Part shown: piece after piece, positions 44,169 to 55,735 of the stretch | How the letters are laid out: each line of letters begins with the position of its first letter | How positions within the stretch are numbered: the stretch's first letter is position 1 | NCBI GenBank assembly: GCA_916048095.2 | Contig: OU696570.1 | Span: 8,684,928-8,748,927, forward strand | DNA from: Sacculina carcini | Taxonomy: Eukaryota > Arthropoda > Thecostraca > Sacculinidae | DNA: 64,000 nucleotides | Direction of reading: 5' to 3' | Made by a program: the position numbers and the translations under genes | Notes under the pieces: model-generated | Told to the model about the DNA's origin: nothing | Seen by the model: only the letters and a program-made list of their open reading frames with translations | Database searches by the model: none

Positions 44169-44520
44169 GATTTATATAATTAACAGTGTTTGAAACGTTT
44201 GAACTATTCTTCTTTCAGTCAGCAGAGTTAACTTGTCATGTCTCGTAATGTCTCTTTCATTGTCAAGCGCGTGACGAGTGAGTTAGCGTGTATGTCTGTG
44301 TGTATCATGTTTCATGTTCATGTGTAAGTGTATGTGTGTATGCGCGTCTGTGTGTATGTTTGTGTGTGTGAATGCTTCCCGGCCTTGGTTGTATCGGTTG
44401 GAGTTATCGGCTGTAACCGGTCAAGATGTGTGAATTCTGTATATGTCAATGTGATTGTATGCGCGTGTGTTCATGTTTGCTTATTGTATGCTTGTGTATT
44501 CGGTCACGTGACCGACATTA
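43723..44520. other. No gene seen; includes an (AT)n tract
   Basis: AT-rich DNA with a pure TA run at about 44083-44164 and TGTGTATG-rich sequence at 44280-44370. The GAATACGACGACGC and CACCAACACC text near 43918-43970 is less AT-rich but shows no frame. Confidence 0.55.
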
Positions 44521-44522
44521 TA

Positions 44523-45634
44523 CAGGGTGTGCACAAAACACTCCTTGATTTCAAATATTCATAGTATGTCGTATGACGTTCAAAACCTTACAATTTTGGT
44601 GTCTATAGTTACATAAACCAATAAAATTTTGTTTCCTTTATTTCCAGGTTGAAATTTTTACATCTCCCGCTAGGCGGCAGTCTTATCCAAGATGGCGTAC
44701 ACCCCACAGCAACGTAGCTGGTGTGTGCTGGAGTTTGGCAAAACAAACAGTGTAGCAACTGTGCAGCGTTCGTTCAGACGCATACATCATAACAATCCAC
44801 CTACTAACAAGTCCATTTTGAAGTGGTACGATGATTTTCTTGAAGAGGGGTGCATGTGTGATCAGAGAAATGGGCATTCCGGACGCCCAGCTGTTTCGGA
44901 AGAAGTTGTTGGTGACAGTGTCAGACAAGCTTTTGTTCGCAGCCCCAAGAAGTCGATTCGTAGAGCTAGCCAATAGTTACAAATTCCACGAAGCACAGTA
45001 CAAAAGGTCTTACGCAAAAGCTTGAGTTTTACCCCTTATAAGCTGCAACTGGTCCAAAAGTTATACCCACAAGACAGAGAAACACGTTTCAATTTTTGCC
45101 ACGGTCTCCAAGAGTCAATGGAAAATGATCTTGATCTGCTGTCGAAAATCATCTTCAGTGATGAAGCGGAGCACCGCCACACTGGCCTCGCAATGTCCGT
45201 GAATTTCTAAACAAAAAACTGCCGAAACGATGGATTGGTCGTGCTGGACAAGATGACAATGTGTTCTGCAAATGGCATCCAAGATCACCAGACCTGACTG
45301 TCTGCGAATTTTTCCTCTGGGGATACGTCAAGGACAAAGTTTACGTACCTTCCTTGCCCCAGACCATGGATGAACTACAGGAACGTATCAACTTATCCAT
45401 CCAAGCGATTACACCAGATATGCTACAGAAAGTCTGGATGGAACTTGACTATCGCCTTGACATATGCCGGGCAACAAGAGGGGCACACATTCAGTGCATA
45501 TGAGTGCCTATGACATCTCTCATATGAAACTTTGCTATTTTCTGTAAATGTAGCCACCAAAATCGACTGATTATGCACTCAATAAATCATGAAAAAAATA
45601 TTTGAAATCAAGGAGTGTTTTTGTGGCCACCCGG
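44523..45634 (+). mobile_element. mariner/IS630-type DNA transposon, 1.1 kb, transposase internally deleted
   Basis: TA target duplications flank it (44521-44522, 45635-45636). Inverted ends of about 35 bp start CAGGGTGTGCACAAAACA on the left and CCGGGTGGCCACAAAAAC (reverse complement) on the right, then share ACTCCTTGATTTCAAATA. The transposase starts at ATG 44692 with a helix-turn-helix domain (YTPQQRSWCVLEFGKTNSV; WYDDFLEEGCMCDQRNGHSG), continues as KSIRRASQ, then one in-frame stop, then LQIPRSTVQKVLRKS and the first catalytic region IIFSDEA. The sequence then jumps to GAPPHWPRNVREFLNKKLPK, so the middle, with the second Asp, is lost. The end PRSPDLTVCEFFLWGYVKDK keeps the third acidic residue. 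Confidence 0.88.
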
Positions 45635-45636
45635 TA

Positions 45637-46415
45637 TATATCTCTGATTCTTGGGTGAAGACATCATTATTGGGTTGGCCTAGTTTTTTGGCAGCAGCTG
45701 TGTCCACAGATGCTACCTGTGCTACCACATGTGCTACCTAGAGATTATATGTGGTGGGAATTACTTAGAGATTGTATGTAGTGTAAACGCTACACAGCAC
45801 ACACACACAATGGTATCCTCCCATTAAGACACCCAAACATATCCTATCCTCCCAAACATTATGACGCATGCCCTCCCGAACGCATGAAAACGACACTGAA
45901 ACCACAATATTTATCCTGTCATCGGTTAGGATTATTTCTGCATCTCCCAAGTGTAAATGTTAACATTTCCACGGCTTCTCTTGATTTGATATTAAATGAA
46001 ATTCGATATACAATTTAACATGATGTTATTGTCTGCAATGATGCCGTCCAGGTCTTCATACCGGCGCAGCGAGATATGGAGTAATACATGTATGGATAAA
46101 ATGCCGTTTGAATTGAGTGGTCGGAGCACCGTAATTGACGGAATGTTTACAAATATTAAAAATGTAAAACAATGTTCAACGCCACAGCCGCATTTGTTCA
46201 TCAATCACCAAGTTGTTTTACCAATTAACATAACACTAACAATCATTCATGGACTCATATATTATCAGAACAGCAACAAATCAACAACAACACGAATCTT
46301 GCCAACATAATAATTATTGCATCAACATGAAGACAAGAACGGTGTAAAGGTTGAGACAGACGCAGTCTACTTCCACATTTGCAACCATATAACTATATAA
46401 AATGCAAGAGCAGAC
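45637..46415. other. No gene seen
   Basis: Short frames on both strands, none with a recognisable domain. There is a TGTGCTACC repeat near 45715-45740. Confidence 0.5.
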
Positions 46416-46429
46416 ATCAAACTATCTCA

Positions 46430-47412
46430 TGTAGGTCTTCCCCTCTGGCCGCCGCACCATAATATACTTCTACTCTGGAGGTGAATGGCATGAGAATCTG
46501 CGTAGTAAATTTCTCCATGGCTGAGAGCCGCATGTTCCAAAGTCCTGGCTCGCATGTCAACCAAGGTTGTGCCAGCTTGCCCTCTCCTCGCAGCCGATAT
46601 TTCCGGAGTGACTTTGCGGAGATATTCTTTGGCAGATGCTTTGAAGAAGCTCTACAGAAGTTCAGAAGCCCCAGCAGCCTGACATCTGCATCTGGCTGAA
46701 TCACTGACTCAAGGGAGGAATGTGCCGGTGCGTTGTCAAATATAAAAGTAGGCAGAAATCACCGTCGGTTATACACTGGTCAACCAGCTGCCTGAACCAG
46801 GCGTTGGCATCTGCTGCCTTGAAAGAGCCCCTGCGAGTCTCAAATCTCAACACGACAGTGCTAGTCATAGCTCCAATACAGTGGATATTGCAGCCTTTTG
46901 TTGAGTTGGTCACCACTTCTGCCCTTGTACCGATCCTTGATTTTCCCTCGCGACGCCTACAAAACAAGTTGAAATTCGTCTCGTCGATGTATATGAGCGT
47001 CCTTCTTTCTGAACGCTCTTGAAATAATTTATGTGTTTATGTATTAATAATTTATGTAATTTGTGTGCAGGGTATCATATCCGTCAGAGTTATCAGCTCT
47101 CCATCCAGCCAATTTTTCATTGTATTTATGCACACTTGTACATTGAACTATACCTGGATCATCTTTCAGCTCCCGCAACGTGATCGACGGATTCTCCTTG
47201 ATCGTGGACAAAATGTTCACAATCATTTATGTAGTTTTTATTGACTTTGAGCCACCTTTTGAGTTTCCTTGAATTGTTCCTTTTCTCAACCACTTATACG
47301 CTGCGCTACTGTTGACTCCCAATGAGTGGACCGTATCCTTCCAATTTTTCCCTTCTCTGCGCGCTTTGACCACGCGTGCTCTGTCGGCCGCAAATATTTT
47401 GTTATATTTCAT
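46430..47412 (-). pseudogene. Tc1/mariner-superfamily transposase relic
   Basis: The minus strand reads, in pieces, the HTH start MKYNKIFAADRARVVKARRE and VNSSAAYKWLRKGT, then ILSTIKENPSITLRELKDDP, the first catalytic region LIYIDETNFNLFCRRREGKS (D1), HCIGAMTSTVVLRFETRRGS, and the second region FIFDNAPAHSSLESVIQPDA (D2). After DVRLLG a short deletion removes the SP.LNPIE part with the third acidic residue, and the frame changes; SFFKASAKEYLRKVTPEISA is the likely C-terminus. Frame breaks also separate the early pieces near 47225 and 47040. I could not find inverted ends. It is unrelated in sequence to the element at 44523-45634. Confidence 0.78.
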
Positions 47413-47812
47413 ATGTCAACTTTAAATTTCAAATATTAAATGCAATAACAAATGACAATTAAACAAATTGCAATAACAATTACAATTAACAAATTAATCT
47501 AACACACACTAACAACCGAGAAACTGCTACACTTGCTACACTAATTGGACGCGTTTAATATTGTATTCTGACTAAAGCAGAAATACAAAAACTCTTATAA
47601 ATCGTATTAATCGATCGTTAAATGCCAATGCGTATATCAACGTATTAATACAATGCGTTTACCAGCTCAAGTTGTAAGAATTACCAAATTGATTTTCACT
47701 TTTGCCAAATTGATTTTCACTTTTACCAAATTGATTTTCACTTTTGCCAAATAGACTTGTAAATGGTAATCGTTGTAAATAGTTTTAAATCGTGACTAAC
47801 ATGGAACTCTAC
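47413..47812. other. AT-rich spacer with a 21-22-bp tandem repeat
   Basis: AAATTGATTTTCACTTTT plus GCC or ACC recurs three times at about 47685-47755, with a degenerate fourth end. Nothing else is recognisable. Confidence 0.7.
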
Positions 47813-49330
47813 TATTTAGTCGAGGCAATGCTCTTACTGATGTGCACTCTGATGGTGATATAACAAAGAGAGAGCTGTTGTCTATATGTGGGAAGCTGAC
47901 AGGCCATTACACTAGAGCAGGATGGCTTCGTATTGCGTGCAGCTTCGTTAGACGATTGTGTCAAGTTACTCACTGGAATGACCTTATAGACCTTAGAGAC
48001 TGGGACACTCTCCGCTTTAGTTGACATTGTTCAGCATGTGGAACGTGCTGATCAAGAAAGTGGTTTATGGACAGTGCCAAATGTGAGTGAATGTAGACTG
48101 TGGTGTGACGCCTGTTCGATAGGCATTTGTGTCGCAATAGAGATTGGCGATGTGATAATTGAGGCCACGGCGTGGCTACGCAAGAAATCGGATAAGTTAC
48201 ACATAACGGAACTAGATGCGGAACTAGCGACGGTAGTAAAGGCGGCAGTGAACTAGCGGAACTAGAGGCGGCAGTGAAAGGGGTTAATCTAGCGCTAAAG
48301 TAAGGGCATGCGATATATCACAATTATGACAGATTCCGCGACAGTCGATTACTGGTTGCTTACAGTTCTTGAGGATAGACATGCACGAGGAGGGGGTTGC
48401 TGAGCTTCTGGTCATCCGAAGGCTGCCATTAATTGAACATCTGGTAAATGAATACAACTTGAATTTGACTATTACACTGATTAAGAGATAATAAAGCAGA
48501 CTCGTTGACACGTGTGGCTGATTCATGGATTACTATTTTTCATGATAGTGAGATGTGTGATCTCTCAATTGCTGATGTTCATTCTCAACATCATTTAGGT
48601 GTCGACCGAACATTGGGACTAGCGTGTATGTTGGATCCATTTGTGCGAAGAAACAATGTTGATGAATGCGTTAAACGTTGTGTTCAGTGTCAAAGTATCG
48701 ATCTATCATTCGCACGGTAACATAAATGTCGCTGATAATTGCTTTCGCGTGGCAGTAGACAGCACTCACTATTGTGGGCAGTGCTATCTTACGCTTGTAG
48801 ACTGCGTGTCATCTCGTTTTGCCCTATGGCGTGAGATATGTTGAGAGAATGCGGCTGATATTACCAGAGTGCTTAATGAAGTATTCAGAGAGCGAGGACC
48901 TGTGGCCGAGGCGCTTTCAGATAACGGACCAGGGTTTCGTTCTTCTGTGGTTGCTGACTTGTGTAAGAAGCGGAATCTGACTCAGGCGTTTAGATGTGCT
49001 CATAGACCGGAGGGCAATGACATTGTAGAGCGCAACCACAGAACTATCAAACGCATGGCTGAACGCAGTAATGATTCTCCGTTGATGATGGTGTTTTGGT
49101 ACAACCTCGCTACGAAGAAGTCAAAAGAAGCGTTTTGGTGAACAACTGGTTTCCGGGTTGGCGAGGAAGTTTTAACTAAACCACCTAGAGCAAGATACAC
49201 GCCCAGTTGGAATTGTGGTCTTGTGACGGCAGTCAATTCATCGAACACCATCGAATTCGACGGAGTTCCCAGACCTCCCTTGCATATTCGACATATTTTT
49301 AGGCAGAATGAATCCGACGTATAACCTGAA
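47813..49330 (+). pseudogene. LTR-retroelement pol fossil, connection/RNase H side and integrase
   Basis: Plus-strand remnants include KRELLSICGKLTGHYTRAGW, then a zinc-binding integrase start (HHLGVDRTLGLA; CVKRCVQCQSID) and the integrase core (AVDSTHYCGQCYLTLVDCVS; EALSDNGPGFRSSVVADLCK; GNDIVERNHRTIKRMAERSN), ending in a chromatin/DNA-binding tail near 49330. Family: LTR order, Ty3/gypsy or BEL/Pao, probably the same element as the RT fragment at 40820-41213. It is broken in roughly six or more places and is old. No LTR was identified. Confidence 0.75.
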
Positions 49331-49590
49331 AGCAGTGAAAGTGAGACTGAATAAACGACGGCTGAGGTACCACGGAGGTCACCCAAAGTGAGGAGACGTC
49401 CCGCATGGATGGATGATTATGTTGTTGGTAAATTTGAGACGATGAAGTGTCATTATGGAGGGGTGTGGAATAAATGTATATATTTTATGTATGTATGTTC
49501 GTAAGAGCGATTGGCGATGATTGTATGCGTGTTGGCTAGTTGTGTTTCGGCGTGTGATTGGCTTGGCGGGTGGGCGGTGTTCGTGTAACG

Positions 49591-49832
49591 CAGTGTTTCT
49601 CAACGTAGGCCATATGGCCCCCTTGGGGACCACGGGATTCTTATGGAGGGCATAGGACCGAATTAAGAAACGGGTGTCATCGTGTTTTCTCACTATCCAC
49701 GAAAGATATGACAATACATGTGTATATGGGGTCACAAGGGTTTCCAGGGGATCCAAGGAGTGTTTGGGGGGGTCACAGGGACTCACATTGTGTTGAAGGG
49801 GGCCATGGCAAGATAAAGGTTGAGAAACACTG
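49591..49832. mobile_element. hAT-type MITE inserted in a minisatellite
   Basis: The 242-bp element has perfect 14-bp inverted ends (CAGTGTTTCTCAAC ... GTTGAGAAACACTG). Flanks GTGTAACG and GTGTAGAG agree at six of eight positions, a decayed 8-bp target duplication. Inside is GC-rich text with GGGGGCCATGGCAAG. It is non-coding. Confidence 0.82.
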
Positions 49833-50045
49833 GTGTAGAGTTAGGCAGTGATCGTGAAGAGTTAGGCAGTGTGTTCGTGAAGCATTGGGTAGTGTGTGCG
49901 TGGAGCGTGATGAGTGTTGGTGAAGCGTTTGTCAGTGTTCGTGTAGAGCGGGTTAGTGTTCGTGTAGTGTTTTAGTGCTCATGTAGAGTTTGTTATTGTG
50001 CGTGTAGCGTGTGTTAGTGTGCGTGTAGCGTGTGCGAGGTGTTTG
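49833..50045. repeat. Degenerate ~20-bp minisatellite (TTAGTGTKCGTGTAG theme)
   Basis: The theme GTTAGTGTNCGTGTAG recurs with variation about nine times. The GGTGTTCGTGTAACG left of the MITE looks like one more unit, so the MITE sits inside the array. Confidence 0.7.
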
Positions 50046-51199
50046 AGGCGTGTTGAATGATATATTTTTTCGTTGTCGTTCATAATACACTACAGAATTG
50101 CTCAACATTTTTTACTTAGTCCACCTCTTTTATCGTAAGGAACTTCTATGTTAATTCCAAATAGATCAAATTGGATCAGTATATCCACCAGAGACAAAGC
50201 TGCGGTCAAACTTCTCCAAATGATGAAGAATAAATGACACATTTACAACAATGAAGGTCAGATCTACGTGAATCTGTGCATTTTCAATGAAAATTTGCAC
50301 TTTCTGTATTGATACAGTTTCGTATGAATTGAATAAATTAATCCGACAGAGGGAACATTCGCGTTCGATTGTTATATAATATAATAAATGATTGTTACAT
50401 AAGATAGGAAAAAATGCTTGAACAATTTATTGCTTGATAAATTGGTTTAGGTTTTTTTCATCATAAAACAGGATTTTAGGTTAAACAATATTTTCTGCGA
50501 TCACATAATTTCCCGACCTGCAGTAATCACATATTTTTCCCACCTCTGCTGATGACGTTTTTTCGCTCACACATTACTTATGTGAGCTTGCATTAGTCAC
50601 TTTTATATTTAACTGTCCCTTAAACATCGAGGGGACCGGCCAGTGAGAACAGAGATGATCACCTTGTTTATGTAAATAGACCCGAATCCGAAACCGGTTC
50701 GTACGGATCCACTCTCCCAATTCAGAATCGTGGGTATTATATTTAACAGTTCCTGCCAAGCCCTAATAATTATATGTATGAAGAACGAAAAATTCGATAA
50801 ACTCCTTACGTTCGTTGCTCCTGAAACCGAATTTTTTTCTCAACATAATGCGTGATGCAATTGGTGTAGGACAAATATTGCCCATACCTCTACGATATTA
50901 CTGTGATGGGAATAGACATGAATATCTAAGACAGGGATTCTTAGCGGGGGGTATACATACCCCTTGGGGGTATGGTAACCAAAATTCAGGGGTATGATAC
51001 TCGATTTCCGAGTACTGGTATCAATTATCAATGGTATATTAAAAATAAAATTTGCAATACTTATGTTCTTCTCCGAGGAATCCGTATCTAAATTACAGTG
51101 AGTGAAAAGTGTTATGTCTCCATTATAGATGAAGTCAAACACACACTGAATAACTGATGTTCTCTATTCAACTCCTTACTGTGCACTGCCACTTGAAGC
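50046..51199. other. No gene seen
   Basis: AT-rich DNA. A TATA-centred palindromic stretch (GGGGGGTATACATACCCC) near 50946 follows ACAGGGATTC and resembles a hAT-type terminus, but its other end was not found. Confidence 0.5.
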
Positions 51200-51206
51200 C
51201 CATTTA

Positions 51207-51339
51207 CAAATTGCTTGTTACAATTTACAAACACAGCCCCTGATACACAAGCATACAAACATACTCACACCCGCTCAAAGACACGCATGACTACCTGTTT
51301 GTTGACACCGTACGTGCACTCACACACGCACAACACACA

Positions 51340-51396
<57 letters not shown>

Positions 51397-51420
51397 ACGC
51401 ACACTACACACAACACATAA
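51207..51420. repeat. Left LTR-like end of the Ty3/gypsy fossil
   Basis: Starts TGTTACAATT and shares ACAAACACAGC, CATACAAACATACTCACACC and TGTTTGTTGACACCGTACGT with the right end. The rest is mostly (AC)n. Confidence 0.65.
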
Positions 51421-54400
51421 GTGCACACTCACTCTTGTAAATACACAACACTCTTCCAGACTCAAATAAGCGATGCATACCTTCAGAAACGGTCCGGCGT
51501 ATAACGCACAGTAGCACGACCGTGAGACCAAACCTTGAACGGTATTCACCTGAATTATGTCTGGTCACGGACCGCCCCGGAGAGGAACGATCCGGTGTGC
51601 CATAATCAGGAGGAAGAGTTTCACGTCAGCATCTTCACCAATTTGTTACGGCTGCTGGAGTCGTCATTTGATAACCTCCTCACTCCCTGCTTCAAGGGTT
51701 CTACAAACCGCTCAGCTTCACCGTTCGACGATGGATCATATGGTGATGTAGTTGTATGTGAAATTCATTGCGCCTCGCAGAAATGTTTGAGCTCCGATGA
51801 AGTAAATTGTGGCCCGTTGTCTGACACAATGGAGACGGGCAGTCCATCAATGACGACATATGTGTAGGTGCAAATAGAGTTGCTGAGGTTGTAGTTTGGC
51901 CGACGTTCATCATGTATACATATGGGAACTTCGAAAATTAATTCACGCAAATAAAAAACATGTAGTTGTCCATTGGGCCCGCGTAGTCAACATGAAGTCT
52001 TTCCCAGTGTTAGGCAGCCAACGGCCAGGGATGCAACAACGCTGGCGGGTTTCTTGCGTTCCGAGCGCACGTGGATCGTTTACGTACGCCTCTACTTCTG
52101 CGTCGATAGAGGGCCACCACACGAATCTTCGTGCCAATTGCTTCATCCGAGTCATTCCACAATGTGCAGCATGCAATTCTTCAAGAGCCTGTTTTCGACT
52201 CGCATTCGGAATAATGAGGCGCACGTTTCCTTCCCGTTCTAGAATCACGCAATCTTTGTACAAATATAGAGATATACGTAATTACCAAAAGGATTGAAAA
52301 TTCACAGTTAATTTCGAAGAACTTTCTGGCCATGCGTCTTCATGAATACGCTGTTTAACCTCCGACATTGTTTTGTCGGCAGAAGTTGCTCTGGATATGT
52401 TGCTGAGATTCACAGGATTCGTACTCTGATTCAGCTCCTCTTCAATCACCTGCTGAATTTCGTGCGCCTCCTCGGACTCTAGTCGATCAAACACAGGATC
52501 ACACTGATCGGAAGACGTGAGACCATCTGCATTTCCATGCAATACTGTTTGTTTGTAATGAATGACAAATCGGTAGGCCATCAGCTTCAGTGCATACCAT
52601 TGTAACATATGTGCCGTACACGACGAGATATTCTTTGCTGGTGAGAAGATGGATACGAGAGGTGTATGGTCTGTTATGAGTTTAAATTCGCGACCATACA
52701 CATACTGATGAGACTTGTTGACACCAAACATTATTGCAAAAGCTTCTTTCTCAACCTGCGAATAATTTTTCTGAGACGCATCCAGGGTTTTAGAAGCATA
52801 GGCAATAGGCATCTCAGCACCATCAAGACGTTGAGATAGAACTGCTCCTATACCGTATGCTGATGCGTCAGTTGTTAGTACAAGTGGGTTTTGAGGGTCG
52901 TAATGTGTGAGGTGAGCTGCATTGATCAGTTTTCTTTTGAGTTTGTTAAAGGCATGTTGACATCTTGGAGTCCACATAAACTCTGCAACTCAAGCATGAA
53001 TAAGAGCATTAAGAGGAGCAGATATATCAGCAATGTTGGCGATAAACTTGTGGTAGTCATTTACCTTACCCAGAAAAGCCCTCATTTGCAACACATTACT
53101 CGGTCGAGGCAATTTGTTGATAGCTTGGATGTTTGTCTCTGAAGGCACCTTTCCATGTTCGCTGATTACGTAGCCAAGGTACTCCAGCGAAGGCTTGAAA
53201 AACTCACATTTGTCGCGTCGGCATCGTAATCCATATTCAGCCAGTCTTGAAAGAAGGATATTCAAGTTTTCTCAATGTTCTTCGTCGTTCTTCCCGGTCC
53301 CGGTCACAATGACGTCATCAAGGTAAGCTGCACATCCGGGCACTCCAGATGTTATCGTATTCATTATCTTTTGAAACACAGCTGACGCAGATGCATTACC
53401 TAGCGGTAGCCGATTGTACGAGAACAACCCGTATGGCGTGTTGATGACAGCTACTTTCTTTGCTTCGTCTTCAAACTCACATTGGAGGTAGGCATCTGCG
53501 AAATCCAGTTTGGAGAACAGCTTGCCCCTTGCCAACTTGCCCAACTCGCAGTTTATGAAAGATCTCGCTGATGCACGGTATTGGATGTTTGTCGACGTCA
53601 ATAGCGGCGTTCAAAGCCTTGAAATCTCCACATATACGAACGCGGTCATTCGGCTTCATAATTGGAACAATTGCAGCTGACCAGTTACTAAATGGAATTA
53701 GTTGGATAATGCCAATTTCAACACAGCGATCCAATTCTTGTATAACTGCATCCGTGAGTGCAAATGGGATTGGTCTTGATTTAGCAAATACTGGCGTTGT
53801 ATCCGGTGTAATGCGCATCTTCACTTTGCCCATGGTGCAGAGACCAAGACTGGTCGGAAACATCTGAATGTAGATCGATAATCTTGTTCAAATTGTCATC
53901 AGGCACACTAACGGTCTTCTGCACTACATGCGTGATGCCATCTGGGATGTTAAAATTCAACACTTTGAATGCCTGGCACCAATCCATTCCAAACAGGTTA
54001 CCACCCATCTCTGAGTACGTTACTATAAGCGGCAGATGTTTCTTTTGTTGTTTAAGTTGCACAGAAACTGTACATGCTCCCTTCACTACAACTCTTTGAT
54101 TCCCGTAAGCAGTCAGTCGACTTCCTGTGGCTACCAATTCAGGAGAGCCAATGATTTGATACCCCCCTAATCCGACCAAGGAGCATGTCAACCCCTGTAT
54201 CCAACTGAAACCGCACAGAATGATCAGTGACGAATATGTCAAGAATAACACGTGATCGATCAGACGTATACACTGACTGAACTCCATGGAGACTTTCTGA
54301 AATACCGTTAGCATTACCAGGAGTGCCTTGTTCATTGATGATGTCAGCCTCATGGATAAAATCTCTTCTTCAATCCCCACCTTGATGTCCGGAACTACGT

Positions 54401-55196
54401 GGAGGTCTTGTGCCTCGGTACACACCTGCGGGAATGTCGCGCTGACCTGGCGCTTGTCGACATCCAGCTAATGTACATACTGACGCCAGATGACCCACAT
54501 AGCACGTTCTGCGATTATGAGGACATGAGCGTCTATCATGATCCACAAAACAACGAGGACATGACTTGAGTTCAACTGTCTCTGCGGCCGGTCTCTGAGT
54601 ACTTTTGTTGCTGTAGTAATCGGAAATTTTGTTGACCTTAATCTCTTTCTGTGTTTGTTTCTCACCTGTCAGGCGGCCTGCAGGTTATGTCGTGCGCATG
54701 TAGTTAGTAGCTATATTCAGCACTGTCGGAAGATCAGGATGTATCTGAGCGATGAAGGTTCGACGAAATTCGTCGTGTGGTGTCTTGGTCACAATTTGAT
54801 CCCGTATTTGCTCATCCACGTAGCTCTTGCCACATTTGTACACTTGACATTTAAAATTGCAATCCTTTGCGTGTGGTGTCTTGGTCACAATTTGATCCCG
54901 TATTTGCTCATACACGTAGCTCTTGCCACATTTGTACACTTGACATTTAAAATTGCAATCCTTTGCGATACCTCGCAGCTCAGCGATCCAGTCTATGTAC
55001 GTTTGCGATGCCTTCATCTCACATTGCTGAAAGTCATACCTGGCAGCCAGGACATGAACGGTTGTCTTGTAGTGATCCGTCAGTGCTGAGGTGAGAGTGT
55101 CGAGTGGCTGTTCAGACAAGCTGCTGCCGGCGAAGATATTTGTGAGCAGCTCGTAGGTGCTTGTGCCCACACAGGACAGAAATAATGTCCATTGCT

Positions 55197-55321
55197 TGTT
55201 ACAATTCACAAACACAGCTCCTGACACACAAACATACAAACATACTCACACCCACTCAAACACACGCATGACTAGCTGTTTGTTGACACCGTACGTACAC
55301 GCACACATGCACAAACTCACT

Positions 55322-55353
<32 letters not shown>

Positions 55354-55365
55354 CACACACACACA

Positions 55366-55400
<35 letters not shown>
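55197..55400. repeat. Right LTR-like end of the Ty3/gypsy fossil
   Basis: Partner of the left end with several substitutions over the shared part, then CA repeats with CACTCACACTCAC interruptions. The outer boundary is uncertain. Confidence 0.65.
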
Positions 55401-55430
55401 TTCAGTCTGTGATTTGTCGTGAGCGAGTGA

Positions 55431-55735
55431 GGCTGTGTTTGAGCTGATCCTGTCTGATTTTGTGACGCGTGTTTAAGTGTTTGGTGTGTACACATTGCTG
55501 CGAACGGTTGTCCGTTTGTCAAACTGTGTGTGTGAGCGTGAGTGTGTGATGGCGCGTGTGTGTGTGGGTGTGTGTGTGTGTGTGAGTGTGTGTGTCTGTG
55601 TGCGTGCGTGAGATAGAGGAAGTGAGTGAACCAGTGAGTGAGCTGTGAACAGTCTTCATTGATTGCCTCAAACGTCAATTCGGGTGTTCTCGGGGTTCAG
55701 GGTGAGGTGAGTGCTGTCCTGTCTCAGTAAAAACA
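55431..55735. other. Leader-like region upstream of the LINE ORF1
   Basis: GT-rich simple sequence (about 55540-55600), then CTTCATTGATTGCCTCAAAC and a less repetitive stretch immediately before ATG at 55736. It probably includes the 5' UTR of the LINE that follows. Confidence 0.45.

Larger units (their letters stand above)
51200..55430 (-). mobile_element. Ty3/gypsy LTR-retrotransposon fossil with similar ends
   Basis: On the minus strand the parts are, in order: gag-like (about 55239-54685), CCHC/protease region (about 54665-53870), reverse transcriptase (about 53863-52990), RNase H (about 52977-52282) and integrase (about 52263-51700). Recognisable pieces include FAKSRPIPFALTDAVIQEL and YGLFSYNRLPLGNASASAVF (RT), FKLITDHTPLVSIFSP (RNase H) and ALEELHAAHCGMTRMKQLAR (integrase zinc region). 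Related sequence starting TGTTACAATT is present at both ends (about 51207 and 55197), each running into CA repeats, and is taken as remains of the two LTRs. The element is nearly full length in layout but broken, in about five to ten places, and the ends have diverged, so it is not recent. Confidence 0.85.

Noticed and set aside
50932-51000. hAT-like start ACAGGGATTCTTAGC with GGGGTATACATACCCC
   Set aside because: Only one end is visible; not enough to call an element.
55256-55678. Long His/Thr-rich and Cys/Val-rich frames
   Set aside because: Translations of (AC)n/(GT)n repeats in the LTR-like end and leader.
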